DNA of 64,000 bases, from NCBI RefSeq assembly GCF_013408555.1, contig NZ_JACBZN010000001.1, forward strand, positions 1,178,001 to 1,242,000, in the 5' to 3' direction. Shown piece by piece: positions 17,779 to 24,837 of the stretch. The notes under the pieces were generated by a model. The model had not been told where the DNA came from. It made no database searches and saw only the letters and a list, made by a program, of their open reading frames with translations. The position numbers and the translations under genes were made by a program. Numbering within the stretch: position 1 is the first letter of the stretch; every line of letters begins with the position of its first letter. The DNA comes from Aeromicrobium tamlense. Its GTDB lineage: Bacteria; Actinomycetota; Actinomycetes; Propionibacteriales; Nocardioidaceae.

Positions 17779-18276
17779 TCAGTCGAGCGCCGCCTCGATC
17801 TCGCGGCGGGCCGCGTCGTCGTAGCCGACCAGGAGGACGTGCTCGACGCCGAACGTGCCCGCGTGCACCGCACGGACGGCCGCTGCGACCGAGTCGGCCT
17901 TCGACCACCCGTAGACGCCGGCCCCGATGAGCGGGAACGCGACCTCACGGGCGCCGAGATCGTCGGCGACCTCCAGCGAGCGCCGGTAGCAGGACTCGAG
18001 CAGGGCGACGTCGGTCTGACCGGCATGGCGGTTCGGCCCGACGGTGTGGATGATCCAGCGCGCGGGCAGGTCACCCGCAGTGGTCCAGCCGGCGTCACCG
18101 GTCGCGAGACCAACGGGGAACCGGGCGACGCAGTCGGCCAGCACGGCGGGGCCGCCCGCGGCGTGGATCGCGCCGTCGACGCCGCCACCGCCGCGCATGG
18201 CGTTGTTCGCGGCGTTGACGATCGCGTCGACCTCCAGCGTCGTGATGTCGGCATGGATCGCGCTGAGCCGGGTCAT
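17779..18276 (-). CDS. Macrodomain protein (probable O-acetyl-ADP-ribose / ADP-ribosyl hydrolase)
   Basis: A stand-alone macrodomain of 165 residues in the YmdB/MacroD class. Family members remove ADP-ribose from proteins or nucleic acids, or deacetylate O-acetyl-ADP-ribose. The N-terminal ITTLEVDAIVNAANNAM motif places the catalytic Asn/Asp cluster at residues 21-25, followed by the Gly-rich GGGVDGAIH loop. The second phosphate loop is PLIGAGVYGW. The ATG at 18276 lies 6 nt after TACGAT, so it probably starts the transcript that also carries the phosphoesterase and hydrolase. A role in ADP-ribose turnover shared with the phosphoesterase is inference. Confidence 0.92.
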   Translation of the reverse strand: MTRLSAIHADITTLEVDAIVNAANNAMRGGGGVDGAIHAAGGPAVLADCVARFPVGLATGDAGWTTAGDLPARWIIHTVGPNRHAGQTDVALLESCYRRSLEVADDLGAREVAFPLIGAGVYGWSKADSVAAAVRAVHAGTFGVEHVLLVGYDDAARREIEAALD

Positions 18277-18282
18277 GTGCCG

Positions 18283-18288
18283 ATCGTA
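18283..18288 (-). promoter_or_regulatory. Candidate leaderless -10 element TACGAT for the macrodomain operon
   Basis: On the minus strand TACGAT is followed by 6 nt and the ATG at 18276, without a Shine-Dalgarno sequence. Confidence 0.5.
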
Positions 18289-18336
18289 GGTCGAGAGCGC
18301 AGGAATAGCCCGACGCCGGAACGCCTTGAACCACCC

Positions 18337-19233
18337 GTGGACGCGAAGTGGACGACGCCCCTGCTGACCGCGGTCGCACCCGTCGCGTGGGGATCGACGT
18401 ACTACGTCACCGGCGCCTTCCTCCCGCCCGATCGTCCGCTGTTCGGGGCCCTGATGCGGGCGCTCCCGGTCGGGCTGCTGCTGCTCGCGCTGCGGCCGAC
18501 CCTGCCCAGCGGCTCGTGGTGGTGGCGCGCCCTGCTGCTCGGCACGCTCAACATCGGCGCGTTCTTCGCCCTGATCTTCGTGGCGGCCTACCGGCTGCCC
18601 AGCGGGCTGGCGGCGACGCTGACGGCCACGGCGCCCATCGCGATGATGCTCGTGGCGTGGCTGCTGATCGCCGAGCGCCCACGGCTCGCCTCGCTCGGTG
18701 CGGCCGTCCTCGGCATCGCCGGGGTCGCCCTGCTCGTCCTGAGGGCCGGCTTCGCGGTCGACATGGTCGGGGTCGCCGCCTCGCTCGGCGCCGTGGTGAT
18801 GTCGTCGTTCGGCTACGTGCTGCTCAAGCGGTGGACCGCCCCGGTCGACCTGCTCACCCTCACGGCCTGGCAGCTCGTCGCCGGCGGCCTGCTCCTGCTG
18901 CCCGTCGCGCTCGTCGTGGAGGGGCCGCCGCCCGCGCTGGACGCGCCGGCCGTGCTGGGCTTCCTCTACATCGGCCTCGTGGCCACGGGCCTGGCGAACT
19001 ACCTGTGGTTCCGGGGCCTGCAGCGGATGCCGGCCGCGTCGGTGTCGCTCATCGGCCTGCTGAACCCGGTGGCCGGCACGGTGCTGGGCGTGGCCCTGGC
19101 GCACGAGATCTTCGGCCCCGTGCAGGCGATCGGCATGCTGCTGGTGCTGGCGGGCGTGCTGCTGGGCCAGGCGCCCGTGCAGGACGCGCTCGGACGCCTG
19201 CTGCGGCGCCGCGAGCGGGTGCCGGTGCGCTGA
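18337..19233 (+). CDS. EamA/DMT-family transporter
   Basis: A 298-residue integral membrane protein with about ten hydrophobic segments arranged as two EamA halves. The first half begins VAPVAWGSTYYVTG and the second contains SSFGYVLLKRW and YIGLVATGLANYLWFRGL, both typical of drug/metabolite exporters. The last segment contains NPVAGTVLGVALAHEIF, followed by a basic tail. I chose the GTG at 18337 because the first membrane helix begins a few residues later. It diverges from the macrodomain operon; the substrate is unknown. Confidence 0.88.
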   Translation: MDAKWTTPLLTAVAPVAWGSTYYVTGAFLPPDRPLFGALMRALPVGLLLLALRPTLPSGSWWWRALLLGTLNIGAFFALIFVAAYRLPSGLAATLTATAPIAMMLVAWLLIAERPRLASLGAAVLGIAGVALLVLRAGFAVDMVGVAASLGAVVMSSFGYVLLKRWTAPVDLLTLTAWQLVAGGLLLLPVALVVEGPPPALDAPAVLGFLYIGLVATGLANYLWFRGLQRMPAASVSLIGLLNPVAGTVLGVALAHEIFGPVQAIGMLLVLAGVLLGQAPVQDALGRLLRRRERVPVR

Positions 19234-19234
19234 C

Positions 19235-19690
19235 TCACTCCTCGCGTTCGACCCAGGCCTGGTTGCCGGGCTCGATCACCTCGAGCTCGACCGTGCCGAA
19301 GTCGCCGAGGACGAACGTGACCGGCTCGTCGCGGTCGACGCCCTCGGGCAGGTCGAACGTCGACGTGGTCGGCACGTAGTCCATCGTCGCCGGGCGGCCC
19401 TCGACCGCGCTCACCTGCACCGTGACGGTCTGGCCCTCGGCACTGGCCTGGCGGACGATCGCGGGATTCGTGCTGCTGCCGTACGTCACCACGTGGATGC
19501 GTCCCTCCTCGCCGACGACGACGCCCGCGGGGGAGTCGAGTCGCTCCTCGACGCCGGACGGCACGCCGCGGCTCGGGGCCGGCGTCGCCGACGTCGGCGA
19601 GTCGGAGCCGGGGGAGTCGTCCTCGCCACCGCACGCCGTGAGGGCGAGGGCCACCACCGCCAGCACCGCGACTCGGGACAGGATGCGCAT
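19235..19690 (-). CDS. Putative lipoprotein of unknown function
   Basis: The 151-residue protein has a clear lipoprotein signal (MRILSRVAVLAVVALALTAC, lipidated Cys20), then an acidic Ser/Pro/Thr-rich linker to about residue 50 and a small predicted beta-rich domain. It has a ribosome-binding site (GAGGAG) and lies 13 nt after the VWA gene, so it is probably the third gene of the MoxR-VWA operon. I do not recognise the C-terminal domain. Confidence 0.78.
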   Translation of the reverse strand: MRILSRVAVLAVVALALTACGGEDDSPGSDSPTSATPAPSRGVPSGVEERLDSPAGVVVGEEGRIHVVTYGSSTNPAIVRQASAEGQTVTVQVSAVEGRPATMDYVPTTSTFDLPEGVDRDEPVTFVLGDFGTVELEVIEPGNQAWVEREE

Positions 19691-19703
19691 GGCGGCTCCT
19701 CGA

Positions 19704-21098
19704 TCAGACCGGCAGCAGGCGGGTGACGAAGTGCGTCAGCTGATCGACGTTCGCGCACTCGTGCATGGGGACGATCTCAGCGTAGGCCAGCGCCTCGGAG
19801 TCGCCCAGACCCCACCGCGTGTGGTGCTCGGGATTGAGCCAGTAAGTCCGTCGCGACCGCATCGCGATCTCGTGCAGGGCGTCGAAGCGCGGGTTCTGGT
19901 TGTTGTTGCGCGCATCGCCCAGGATCAGCACCGCGGTGCGCGGGCCGACCGCGTCGAGGAAGAACTCCTGGAAGTCCAGGAAGGCTTCGCCGTAGTCGCT
20001 GCTCGTGTGCCACTTCGTGATCTTCGCCTCGGCGCGGATGCGCGGCTCGATCTCGGCGCCACCGGAGACCGCGCCGTCGCGGACGATCTCGGTGACCTCG
20101 GCCATGGCGTTGACGAAGGCGAAGACGCGGACCTTGCTGAACTGCGCGCTCAGTGCCTGCGTCAGCAGCATCGTGAAGTTGGAGAAGCCCGCGACCGAGC
20201 CCGAGACGTCGCACAGCAGGACGAGCTCGGGGCGGCTGGGACGCGGCTTCTCGAACACGGGTCGCATCGGGACGCCGCCGGTGCCCATCGCGCGGCGCAG
20301 CGTGCGGCGCATGTCGATCTTCCCGCGGCGGCGACGCCGGCGACGGGCGGACAGGCGCGTGGCCAGCACGCGCGCGAGGGGCTGCACCGAGCGGCGCAGC
20401 TCCTCGAGCTGCTGGCGGTTCGCGCTGAGGAAGTCCACGCGGTCGCGTGACGAGCGCACGGCGTGGCGGGCGACGAGCTCGCGGCCACGCAGCTCGGCGG
20501 AGCGACGCCGGGCCTCGGCCTGCACCATCTCGCGGAAGGCCTCGACGCCCTGACGGACCTCGTCGCGGGCGAGGCGGTCGGTGAACTGCGTGCCGAGGCC
20601 CTGCCCGCCCTGGCCCGAACCGCCACCGGGACGCATCGCCATGGCGGCGGCGATGAGCGTCTGGGGCTGGAGCCGGTCGATGGTCTGGTAGGCCGACCAG
20701 CCGGCGGTCTCGGTGCCGGGCTGGCCCACCTCGCCGAGCACGTCGACGGCGATCTCCGCGATCTGAGCCAGCGTGCGCGGGTCGCGGTCGAGCAGCGCCA
20801 TGAGCAGCAGCTCGCGGATCTGCTGGACGTCGAGGTCCTCGTCGGCGTCGCGGGCGGCCTCGGGACGGCCCACGCCGATCGGGAAGAACAGGTCGAAGGT
20901 CTGGTCGAAGACGTCGCGCTGACCGCCGCGGCGCACGAGCGCAGCGGCGAGGCCCTCGCGGAGCAGATCGCGGTCGTCGAGGCCCAGCACGCGCATGACG
21001 TCGGCCGCGTCGATCGTCTCGCTGGGCCCGGCGTTGACGCCCTTGACGCGCAGCGCCTCGACGAACTCGACCAGCCGGGTGGCGACCTGGGTGCTCAT
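19704..21098 (-). CDS. VWA domain-containing CoxE-like protein
   Basis: The 464-residue protein matches the CoxE family. It has an N-terminal helical region (about 1-220), a strongly basic Arg-rich patch just before RGKIDMRRTLRRAM, and a C-terminal von Willebrand A domain. The MIDAS motif is CDVSGSVAGFS (DxSxS), and the later WGLGDSEAL and DQLTHFV pieces are typical. CoxE-type proteins work with MoxR ATPases to insert metals or mature enzymes. The ATG overlaps the stop of the MoxR gene by 4 nt, so the pair is coupled. No CO dehydrogenase genes are in the window, so the client is unknown. Confidence 0.92.
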   Translation of the reverse strand: MSTQVATRLVEFVEALRVKGVNAGPSETIDAADVMRVLGLDDRDLLREGLAAALVRRGGQRDVFDQTFDLFFPIGVGRPEAARDADEDLDVQQIRELLLMALLDRDPRTLAQIAEIAVDVLGEVGQPGTETAGWSAYQTIDRLQPQTLIAAAMAMRPGGGSGQGGQGLGTQFTDRLARDEVRQGVEAFREMVQAEARRRSAELRGRELVARHAVRSSRDRVDFLSANRQQLEELRRSVQPLARVLATRLSARRRRRRRGKIDMRRTLRRAMGTGGVPMRPVFEKPRPSRPELVLLCDVSGSVAGFSNFTMLLTQALSAQFSKVRVFAFVNAMAEVTEIVRDGAVSGGAEIEPRIRAEAKITKWHTSSDYGEAFLDFQEFFLDAVGPRTAVLILGDARNNNQNPRFDALHEIAMRSRRTYWLNPEHHTRWGLGDSEALAYAEIVPMHECANVDQLTHFVTRLLPV

Positions 21099-21979
21099 GA
21101 GAGAACGGCGTCCAGGTCCAGCTTCGCGCGGGCCTTGTCGATGTCGTCGTTGTGCTTGAGCACGACGCCGAGGCTCTCCGAGACGACCTCGGAGGTCAGG
21201 GTGTCGGCGCCGAGGGCCACGAGGGTGCGCGCCCAGTCGAGCGTCTCGGAGACCGAGGGGGCCTTGCGCAGCGGCATCGCGCGCAGGGCGTTGACGACGC
21301 GGACCACCGAGTCGGCGAGCGCCTGGTCGAGGTCGGGCACCTTCAGGGCGACGATGTCGCGCTCCAGGTCGGCCGAGGGGAACTCGATGTGCAGGAACAG
21401 GCAGCGGCGGCGCAGCGCCTCGCTCAGCTCGCGGGTCGCGTTCGAGGTCAGCACCACGAAGGGGCGCTGGGTCGCCGTCACGGTGCCGAGCTCGGGGATC
21501 GTGATCTGGAAGTCGCCCAGGACCTCCAGCAGCAGACCCTCGATCTCGACGTCGGCCTTGTCGGTCTCGTCGATGAGCAGCACCGTGGGGCCCTCGTTGC
21601 GGATCGCCGAGAGCAGCGGGCGCGGCAGCAGGAACTCCTCGGAGAAGATGTCCGACTTCGCCTCGCTCCACGTCTCGTCCTGTCCGGCCGAGATGCGCAG
21701 CAGCTGCTTCGCGTGGTTCCACTCGTAGATCGCGCGCGACTCGTCGACGCCCTCGTAGCACTGGAGGCGGACGAGCTCGGCGCCGCAGGCCTGGGCGACC
21801 GCGCGCGAGAGCTCGGTCTTGCCGACGCCGGCGGGGCCCTCGACGAGCAGCGGCTTGCCCAGCTCGCTGGCGAGGAAGACGGTGGTGGCGACGGCGTCCG
21901 AGGCCAGGTAGCCGGCCGTGGCCAGGCGCGCCTTGACGTCGGCGACCGAGGAGAACGGCATGGTGCCCTTGTTGAACAT
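21095..21979 (-). CDS. MoxR-family AAA+ ATPase (CoxD-like)
   Basis: AAA+ chaperone ATPase of 294 residues, presumed to act with the adjacent VWA protein on an unknown client. Walker A is GPAGVGKT at residues 48-55, Walker B is VLLIDETDKA, sensor 1 is VLTSNATRELSEALRRRC with the arginine finger, and the lid domain follows. I chose the ATG at 21979 because it lies exactly 7 nt after TAGAGT; an internal ATG at 21961 (MPFSSV) is possible. The start codon is only 23 nt from the divergent SRPBCC gene, and the two candidate -10 hexamers overlap. Confidence 0.93.
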   Translation of the reverse strand: MFNKGTMPFSSVADVKARLATAGYLASDAVATTVFLASELGKPLLVEGPAGVGKTELSRAVAQACGAELVRLQCYEGVDESRAIYEWNHAKQLLRISAGQDETWSEAKSDIFSEEFLLPRPLLSAIRNEGPTVLLIDETDKADVEIEGLLLEVLGDFQITIPELGTVTATQRPFVVLTSNATRELSEALRRRCLFLHIEFPSADLERDIVALKVPDLDQALADSVVRVVNALRAMPLRKAPSVSETLDWARTLVALGADTLTSEVVSESLGVVLKHNDDIDKARAKLDLDAVLS

Positions 21980-21986
21980 GGATTCA

Positions 21987-21992
21987 ACTCTA
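21987..21992 (-). promoter_or_regulatory. Candidate leaderless -10 element TAGAGT for the MoxR operon
   Basis: On the minus strand TAGAGT is followed by 7 nt and the ATG at 21979. It overlaps by 2 nt the forward hexamer TACGCT (21991-21996). Confidence 0.5.
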
Positions 21993-21996
21993 CGCT
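21991..21996 (+). promoter_or_regulatory. Candidate leaderless -10 element TACGCT for the SRPBCC gene
   Basis: TACGCT is followed by 6 nt and the ATG at 22003. It overlaps the divergent TAGAGT of the MoxR operon. Confidence 0.5.
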
Positions 21997-22002
21997 GTCC
22001 GT

Positions 22003-22392
22003 ATGGCCAGGACGGTAGTGAGGTACACGTCACACCACGACGTCGAGTCGGCGTTCGCTCGGGTGACCGATTGGGAGCGCCACCGCGTGCCCCTCACGAC
22101 GATCACCACGCGGCCCGACGGCTTCACCGCCCGGACCGCGATCGGACCCGTCGGCTTCGACGACCCGATGGACGTGACGGCGTGGGAGCCGCCGCGCCGC
22201 GTCGACCTCGTGAAGCGGGGACGCGTCGTCCGGGGGAGGGCCTCGATCACCGTCGAGCCGCACGGCACGGGGTCGGTCGTCACGTGGGACGAGGACGTGA
22301 GCGTCATCGGCGTGCCGCGCCTCCTCGACCCGGTCACCCGGCGGCTGCTGGGCCTGATGGTCTCGACGGTCCTGCGGCGTCTGCTGGCCTGA
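22003..22392 (+). CDS. SRPBCC (START-like/polyketide cyclase) domain protein
   Basis: The 129-residue protein fits the helix-grip SRPBCC fold that binds hydrophobic ligands. It has an N-terminal strand and the short helix VESAFARVTDWERH. The later WEPPRRVDLVKRGRVVRGRASI and GSVVTWDEDVSV strands and a long hydrophobic C-terminal helix follow. In cox gene clusters an SRPBCC protein (CoxG) accompanies CoxD (MoxR) and CoxE (VWA); here the three are divergently arranged, which suggests but does not prove a related role. Confidence 0.82.
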   Translation: MARTVVRYTSHHDVESAFARVTDWERHRVPLTTITTRPDGFTARTAIGPVGFDDPMDVTAWEPPRRVDLVKRGRVVRGRASITVEPHGTGSVVTWDEDVSVIGVPRLLDPVTRRLLGLMVSTVLRRLLA

Positions 22393-22393
22393 C

Positions 22394-22399
22394 TAGGCT
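22394..22399 (+). promoter_or_regulatory. Candidate leaderless -10 element TAGGCT for the M20 peptidase gene
   Basis: TAGGCT begins 2 nt after the SRPBCC stop codon and is followed by 6 nt and the ATG at 22406. Confidence 0.55.
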
Positions 22400-22405
22400 G
22401 GACGC

Positions 22406-23695
22406 ATGTCCGCCGCCGAGAACGAGGTCGTTGACCTCTGCCGTGACCTGATCCGGATCGACACGTCCAACTACGGTGACTCCTCGGGCCCGGGCGAGCG
22501 CGCCGCCGCCGAGTACGTCGCCGCCAGCCTCGCCGAGGTCGGCATCGAGTCGACCATCCTCGAGTCGGAGTCCGGACGCGCCTCGGTGCTGGCGCGGTGG
22601 GGCGACCAGACCTCCTCGCGCCCCGGGCTCGTGGTCCACGGCCACCTCGACGTGGTGCCGGCGCAGGCGTCGGACTGGTCGGTCGACCCGTTCGCCGCCG
22701 AGATCGTCGACGACTACGTCGTGGGCCGCGGCGCCGTGGACATGAAGGACTTCGACGCGATCCTGCTGGCCGTGGTGCGCGAGCGCCAGCGTGCCGGCCG
22801 CATCCCCGCCCGCCCGATCCTGCTGGTCTTCACGGCCGACGAGGAGGCCGGCGGACAGCTCGGCGCCCACTGGCTCGTGGCCGAGCACCCCGAGTGGTTC
22901 GAGGGCTGCACCGAGGCCGTCGGCGAGGTCGGCGGCTTCTCCACCGAGGTCGCCGGCAAGCGCCTCTACCTGCTGGAGTCGGGGGAGAAGGGCATCGCCT
23001 GGCTGCGCCTCACCGCCACCGGCACGGCCGGCCACGGCTCGATGGCCAACCCCGACAACGCGATCACCCACCTCGCCCGGGCGCTCGTCCGCATCGGCGA
23101 GCACGAGTGGCCCCTCGAGCCCGGCCCCTCGATGCGGCTGCTGCTGGACAAGGTGCGCGAGCTGAGCGGCACCGAGGGCACGCCCGACGAGCTCCTCGAG
23201 CACTTCGGCCCCGCCGTGCGGATGATCGGCTCCGGCCTGCGGAACTCGACCAACACGACGATGGCGCAGGCCGGGTACAAGCACAACGTCGTGCCGGGGG
23301 AGGCCGTCGCCTACGTCGACGGACGTCCGCTGCCCGGACACCACGAGACGTTCGTGTCGCGCGTGCAGGACATCGTCGGCGAGGGCGTCCGGGTCGAGCC
23401 GTACCACCAGGACATCCCGCTCGAGTACGGCTTCGAGGGCGACCTCGTCGACGCGATGACCGTGTCGCTGCTCAAGCACGACCCCGAGGCGCACGTCGCG
23501 CCCTTCCTCATGTCCGGTGGCACCGACGCGAAGGCGTGGCACAAGCTCGGCATGACGTCGTACGGGTTCGTGCCGCTGCGGCTCCCTGCCGACCTCGACT
23601 TCACCGCCCTGTTCCACGGCGTCGACGAGCGCGTGCCGGTCGACGCGCTGCAGTTCGGCACCCGGGTCTTCGACGAGTTCCTCGATCTGGCCTGA
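22406..23695 (+). CDS. M20/M25/M40 family metallopeptidase (ArgE/DapE-like)
   Basis: A cytoplasmic zinc exopeptidase or amidohydrolase of 429 residues. Metal ligands are visible at H80 and D82 (VVHGHLDVVPA) and the bridging D112 (GRGAVDMKD), with E146-E147 (TADEEAGG) as base and ligand. A dimerisation domain follows (about 190-310), and the last ligand region is SGGTDAKAWHKLGMTSYGF. It resembles the actinobacterial M20 group close to DapE and dipeptidases, but the exact substrate cannot be read from the sequence. It is preceded by its own leaderless-type promoter. Confidence 0.92.
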   Translation: MSAAENEVVDLCRDLIRIDTSNYGDSSGPGERAAAEYVAASLAEVGIESTILESESGRASVLARWGDQTSSRPGLVVHGHLDVVPAQASDWSVDPFAAEIVDDYVVGRGAVDMKDFDAILLAVVRERQRAGRIPARPILLVFTADEEAGGQLGAHWLVAEHPEWFEGCTEAVGEVGGFSTEVAGKRLYLLESGEKGIAWLRLTATGTAGHGSMANPDNAITHLARALVRIGEHEWPLEPGPSMRLLLDKVRELSGTEGTPDELLEHFGPAVRMIGSGLRNSTNTTMAQAGYKHNVVPGEAVAYVDGRPLPGHHETFVSRVQDIVGEGVRVEPYHQDIPLEYGFEGDLVDAMTVSLLKHDPEAHVAPFLMSGGTDAKAWHKLGMTSYGFVPLRLPADLDFTALFHGVDERVPVDALQFGTRVFDEFLDLA

Positions 23696-23769
23696 CCCCG
23701 CATACCTCCGCAGGGGTGGGGTACTCCCTCGACGCAAGAGTCACAGTCGATCGAGTGGAGGTGGCCACC

Positions 23770-24156
23770 ATGGCCCGAAAGTTGACGTTCCTCGTAGGTG
23801 CCGCGGCCGGATACGTCCTGGGCACGCGCTCGGGACGAGAGCGGTACGACCAGATCGTCCAGAAGGCGCAGAGCCTGTGGAAGGACCCGCGGGTCCAGGA
23901 CGTGGCCGACAAGGCGCAGCACGCCGCCCAGGAGCACGTGCCGGGAATGGGCGGGAGCGACTCGGGCAGCGGCTCGAGCTCCGGCAGCAGCGGGTCCGGC
24001 TTCGGCGGCTCGGGCTCCGGCTCCGGCAGCACCGGGTCCAGCACCGGCGGCAGCAGCTTCGGCTCCGGCGCCGGCTCGACTCCGGGCGGCACCGGTACCT
24101 CCGGCACGGGCGGCTCGGGCACGACCGGCGGCGGGACCGGAGCCGGTGGGCGATGA
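23770..24156 (+). CDS. YtxH-like protein with Gly/Ser-rich tail
   Basis: The 128-residue protein has two distinct halves. The N-terminus, MARKLTFLVGAAAGYVLGTR followed by SGRERYDQIVQKAQSLW, is typical of small YtxH-type membrane-associated proteins. From about residue 56 to the end the sequence is almost entirely Gly, Ser and Thr. A GGAGGT ribosome-binding site (23757-23762) precedes the ATG at 23770 and decides this start over the in-frame GTG at 23755. It overlaps the next gene by 4 nt and begins a four-gene membrane-protein unit. Function is unknown; the tail may be a flexible linker or surface segment. Confidence 0.8.
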   Translation: MARKLTFLVGAAAGYVLGTRSGRERYDQIVQKAQSLWKDPRVQDVADKAQHAAQEHVPGMGGSDSGSGSSSGSSGSGFGGSGSGSGSTGSSTGGSSFGSGAGSTPGGTGTSGTGGSGTTGGGTGAGGR

Positions 24157-24557
24157 GTCACCACGAGCCCGGTGGTGAGGCCTCGACGGGCGAGCTCATC
24201 TCGCGCCTGACCGACGATCTCAAGACGCTCGTCCGGGACGAGATGCGCCTCGCCCAGATCGAGGTCTCGAGCAAGGCCAAGCGGGCCGGCGTCGGCGCCG
24301 GCATCATCGGCGCCGGCGGCCTGATCGCGCTGTACGGCCTCGGCGCGCTGATCGCCGCGATCATCGCGGCACTGTCGCTCGCCATGGACGTCTGGATCGC
24401 CGCCCTGATCGTCGCGGTGGTGCTGTTCGTCATCGCCGGCGTCGCCGCCCTCATGGGCAAGAACCGCGTGCAGGAGGCCGGCGCCCCCGTGCCCCAGGCG
24501 ACGGTGGAGAGCGTCAAGGCCGACGTCGACGCCGTCCGTCACGCCCGCGATCACTGA
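24153..24557 (+). CDS. Phage holin family protein (actinobacterial holin-X superfamily)
   Basis: The 134-residue protein has an N-terminal amphipathic stretch (STGELISRLTDDLKTLVRDE) and two adjacent membrane helices (about residues 48-78 and 82-105). This is the layout of actinobacterial putative holin-X proteins. Despite the name these are chromosomal proteins in most actinobacteria and there is no phage context here. It is coupled by a 4-nt overlap to the YtxH-like gene and is followed by the DUF3618 gene. Confidence 0.87.
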   Translation: MSHHEPGGEASTGELISRLTDDLKTLVRDEMRLAQIEVSSKAKRAGVGAGIIGAGGLIALYGLGALIAAIIAALSLAMDVWIAALIVAVVLFVIAGVAALMGKNRVQEAGAPVPQATVESVKADVDAVRHARDH

Positions 24558-24570
24558 ACCGGAGGAACCC

Positions 24571-24837
24571 ATGACCGAACCCCACGAATCCGAAGTGCTG
24601 CGCGAGGACGTCGAGCGCACCCGTGAGCAGCTCGCCGACACCGTCGACGAGCTGGCCGCGAAGTTCGACGTCAAGTCCAGGGCGAAGGAGTCCGCGCACG
24701 AGTTCACCGAGTCCGCGAAGACGCAGGTCGTCGACTCCGACGGCAAGCCGCGCCCGGAGGTGCTGGCACTCGCCGGCGGCCTCCTGTCGCTGTACCTCGC
24801 GAGCCTGGTGCTCCGCTCGCTGCGCCGGCGCCGCTGA
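24571..24837 (+). CDS. DUF3618 domain protein
   Basis: The 88-residue protein contains the DUF3618 core (VLREDVERTREQLADTVDEL), a charged middle and one C-terminal membrane helix followed by an Arg-rich end (LRSLRRRR). A GGAGG ribosome-binding site lies at 24560-24564. Its stop overlaps the start of the next gene by one base. DUF3618 proteins commonly sit beside holin-X and YihY-type genes in actinobacteria; function is unknown. Confidence 0.87.
   Translation: MTEPHESEVLREDVERTREQLADTVDELAAKFDVKSRAKESAHEFTESAKTQVVDSDGKPRPEVLALAGGLLSLYLASLVLRSLRRRR

Noticed and set aside
23950-24150. Simple-sequence DNA repeat
   Set aside because: The GGC/AGC-rich stretch is the coding sequence of the Gly/Ser tail and stays in frame to the next gene, so it is better explained as protein low complexity.
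24153-24557. Prophage indicated by a holin-family protein
   Set aside because: The holin-X family is chromosomal in actinobacteria and no other phage gene, integrase or attachment site is near.
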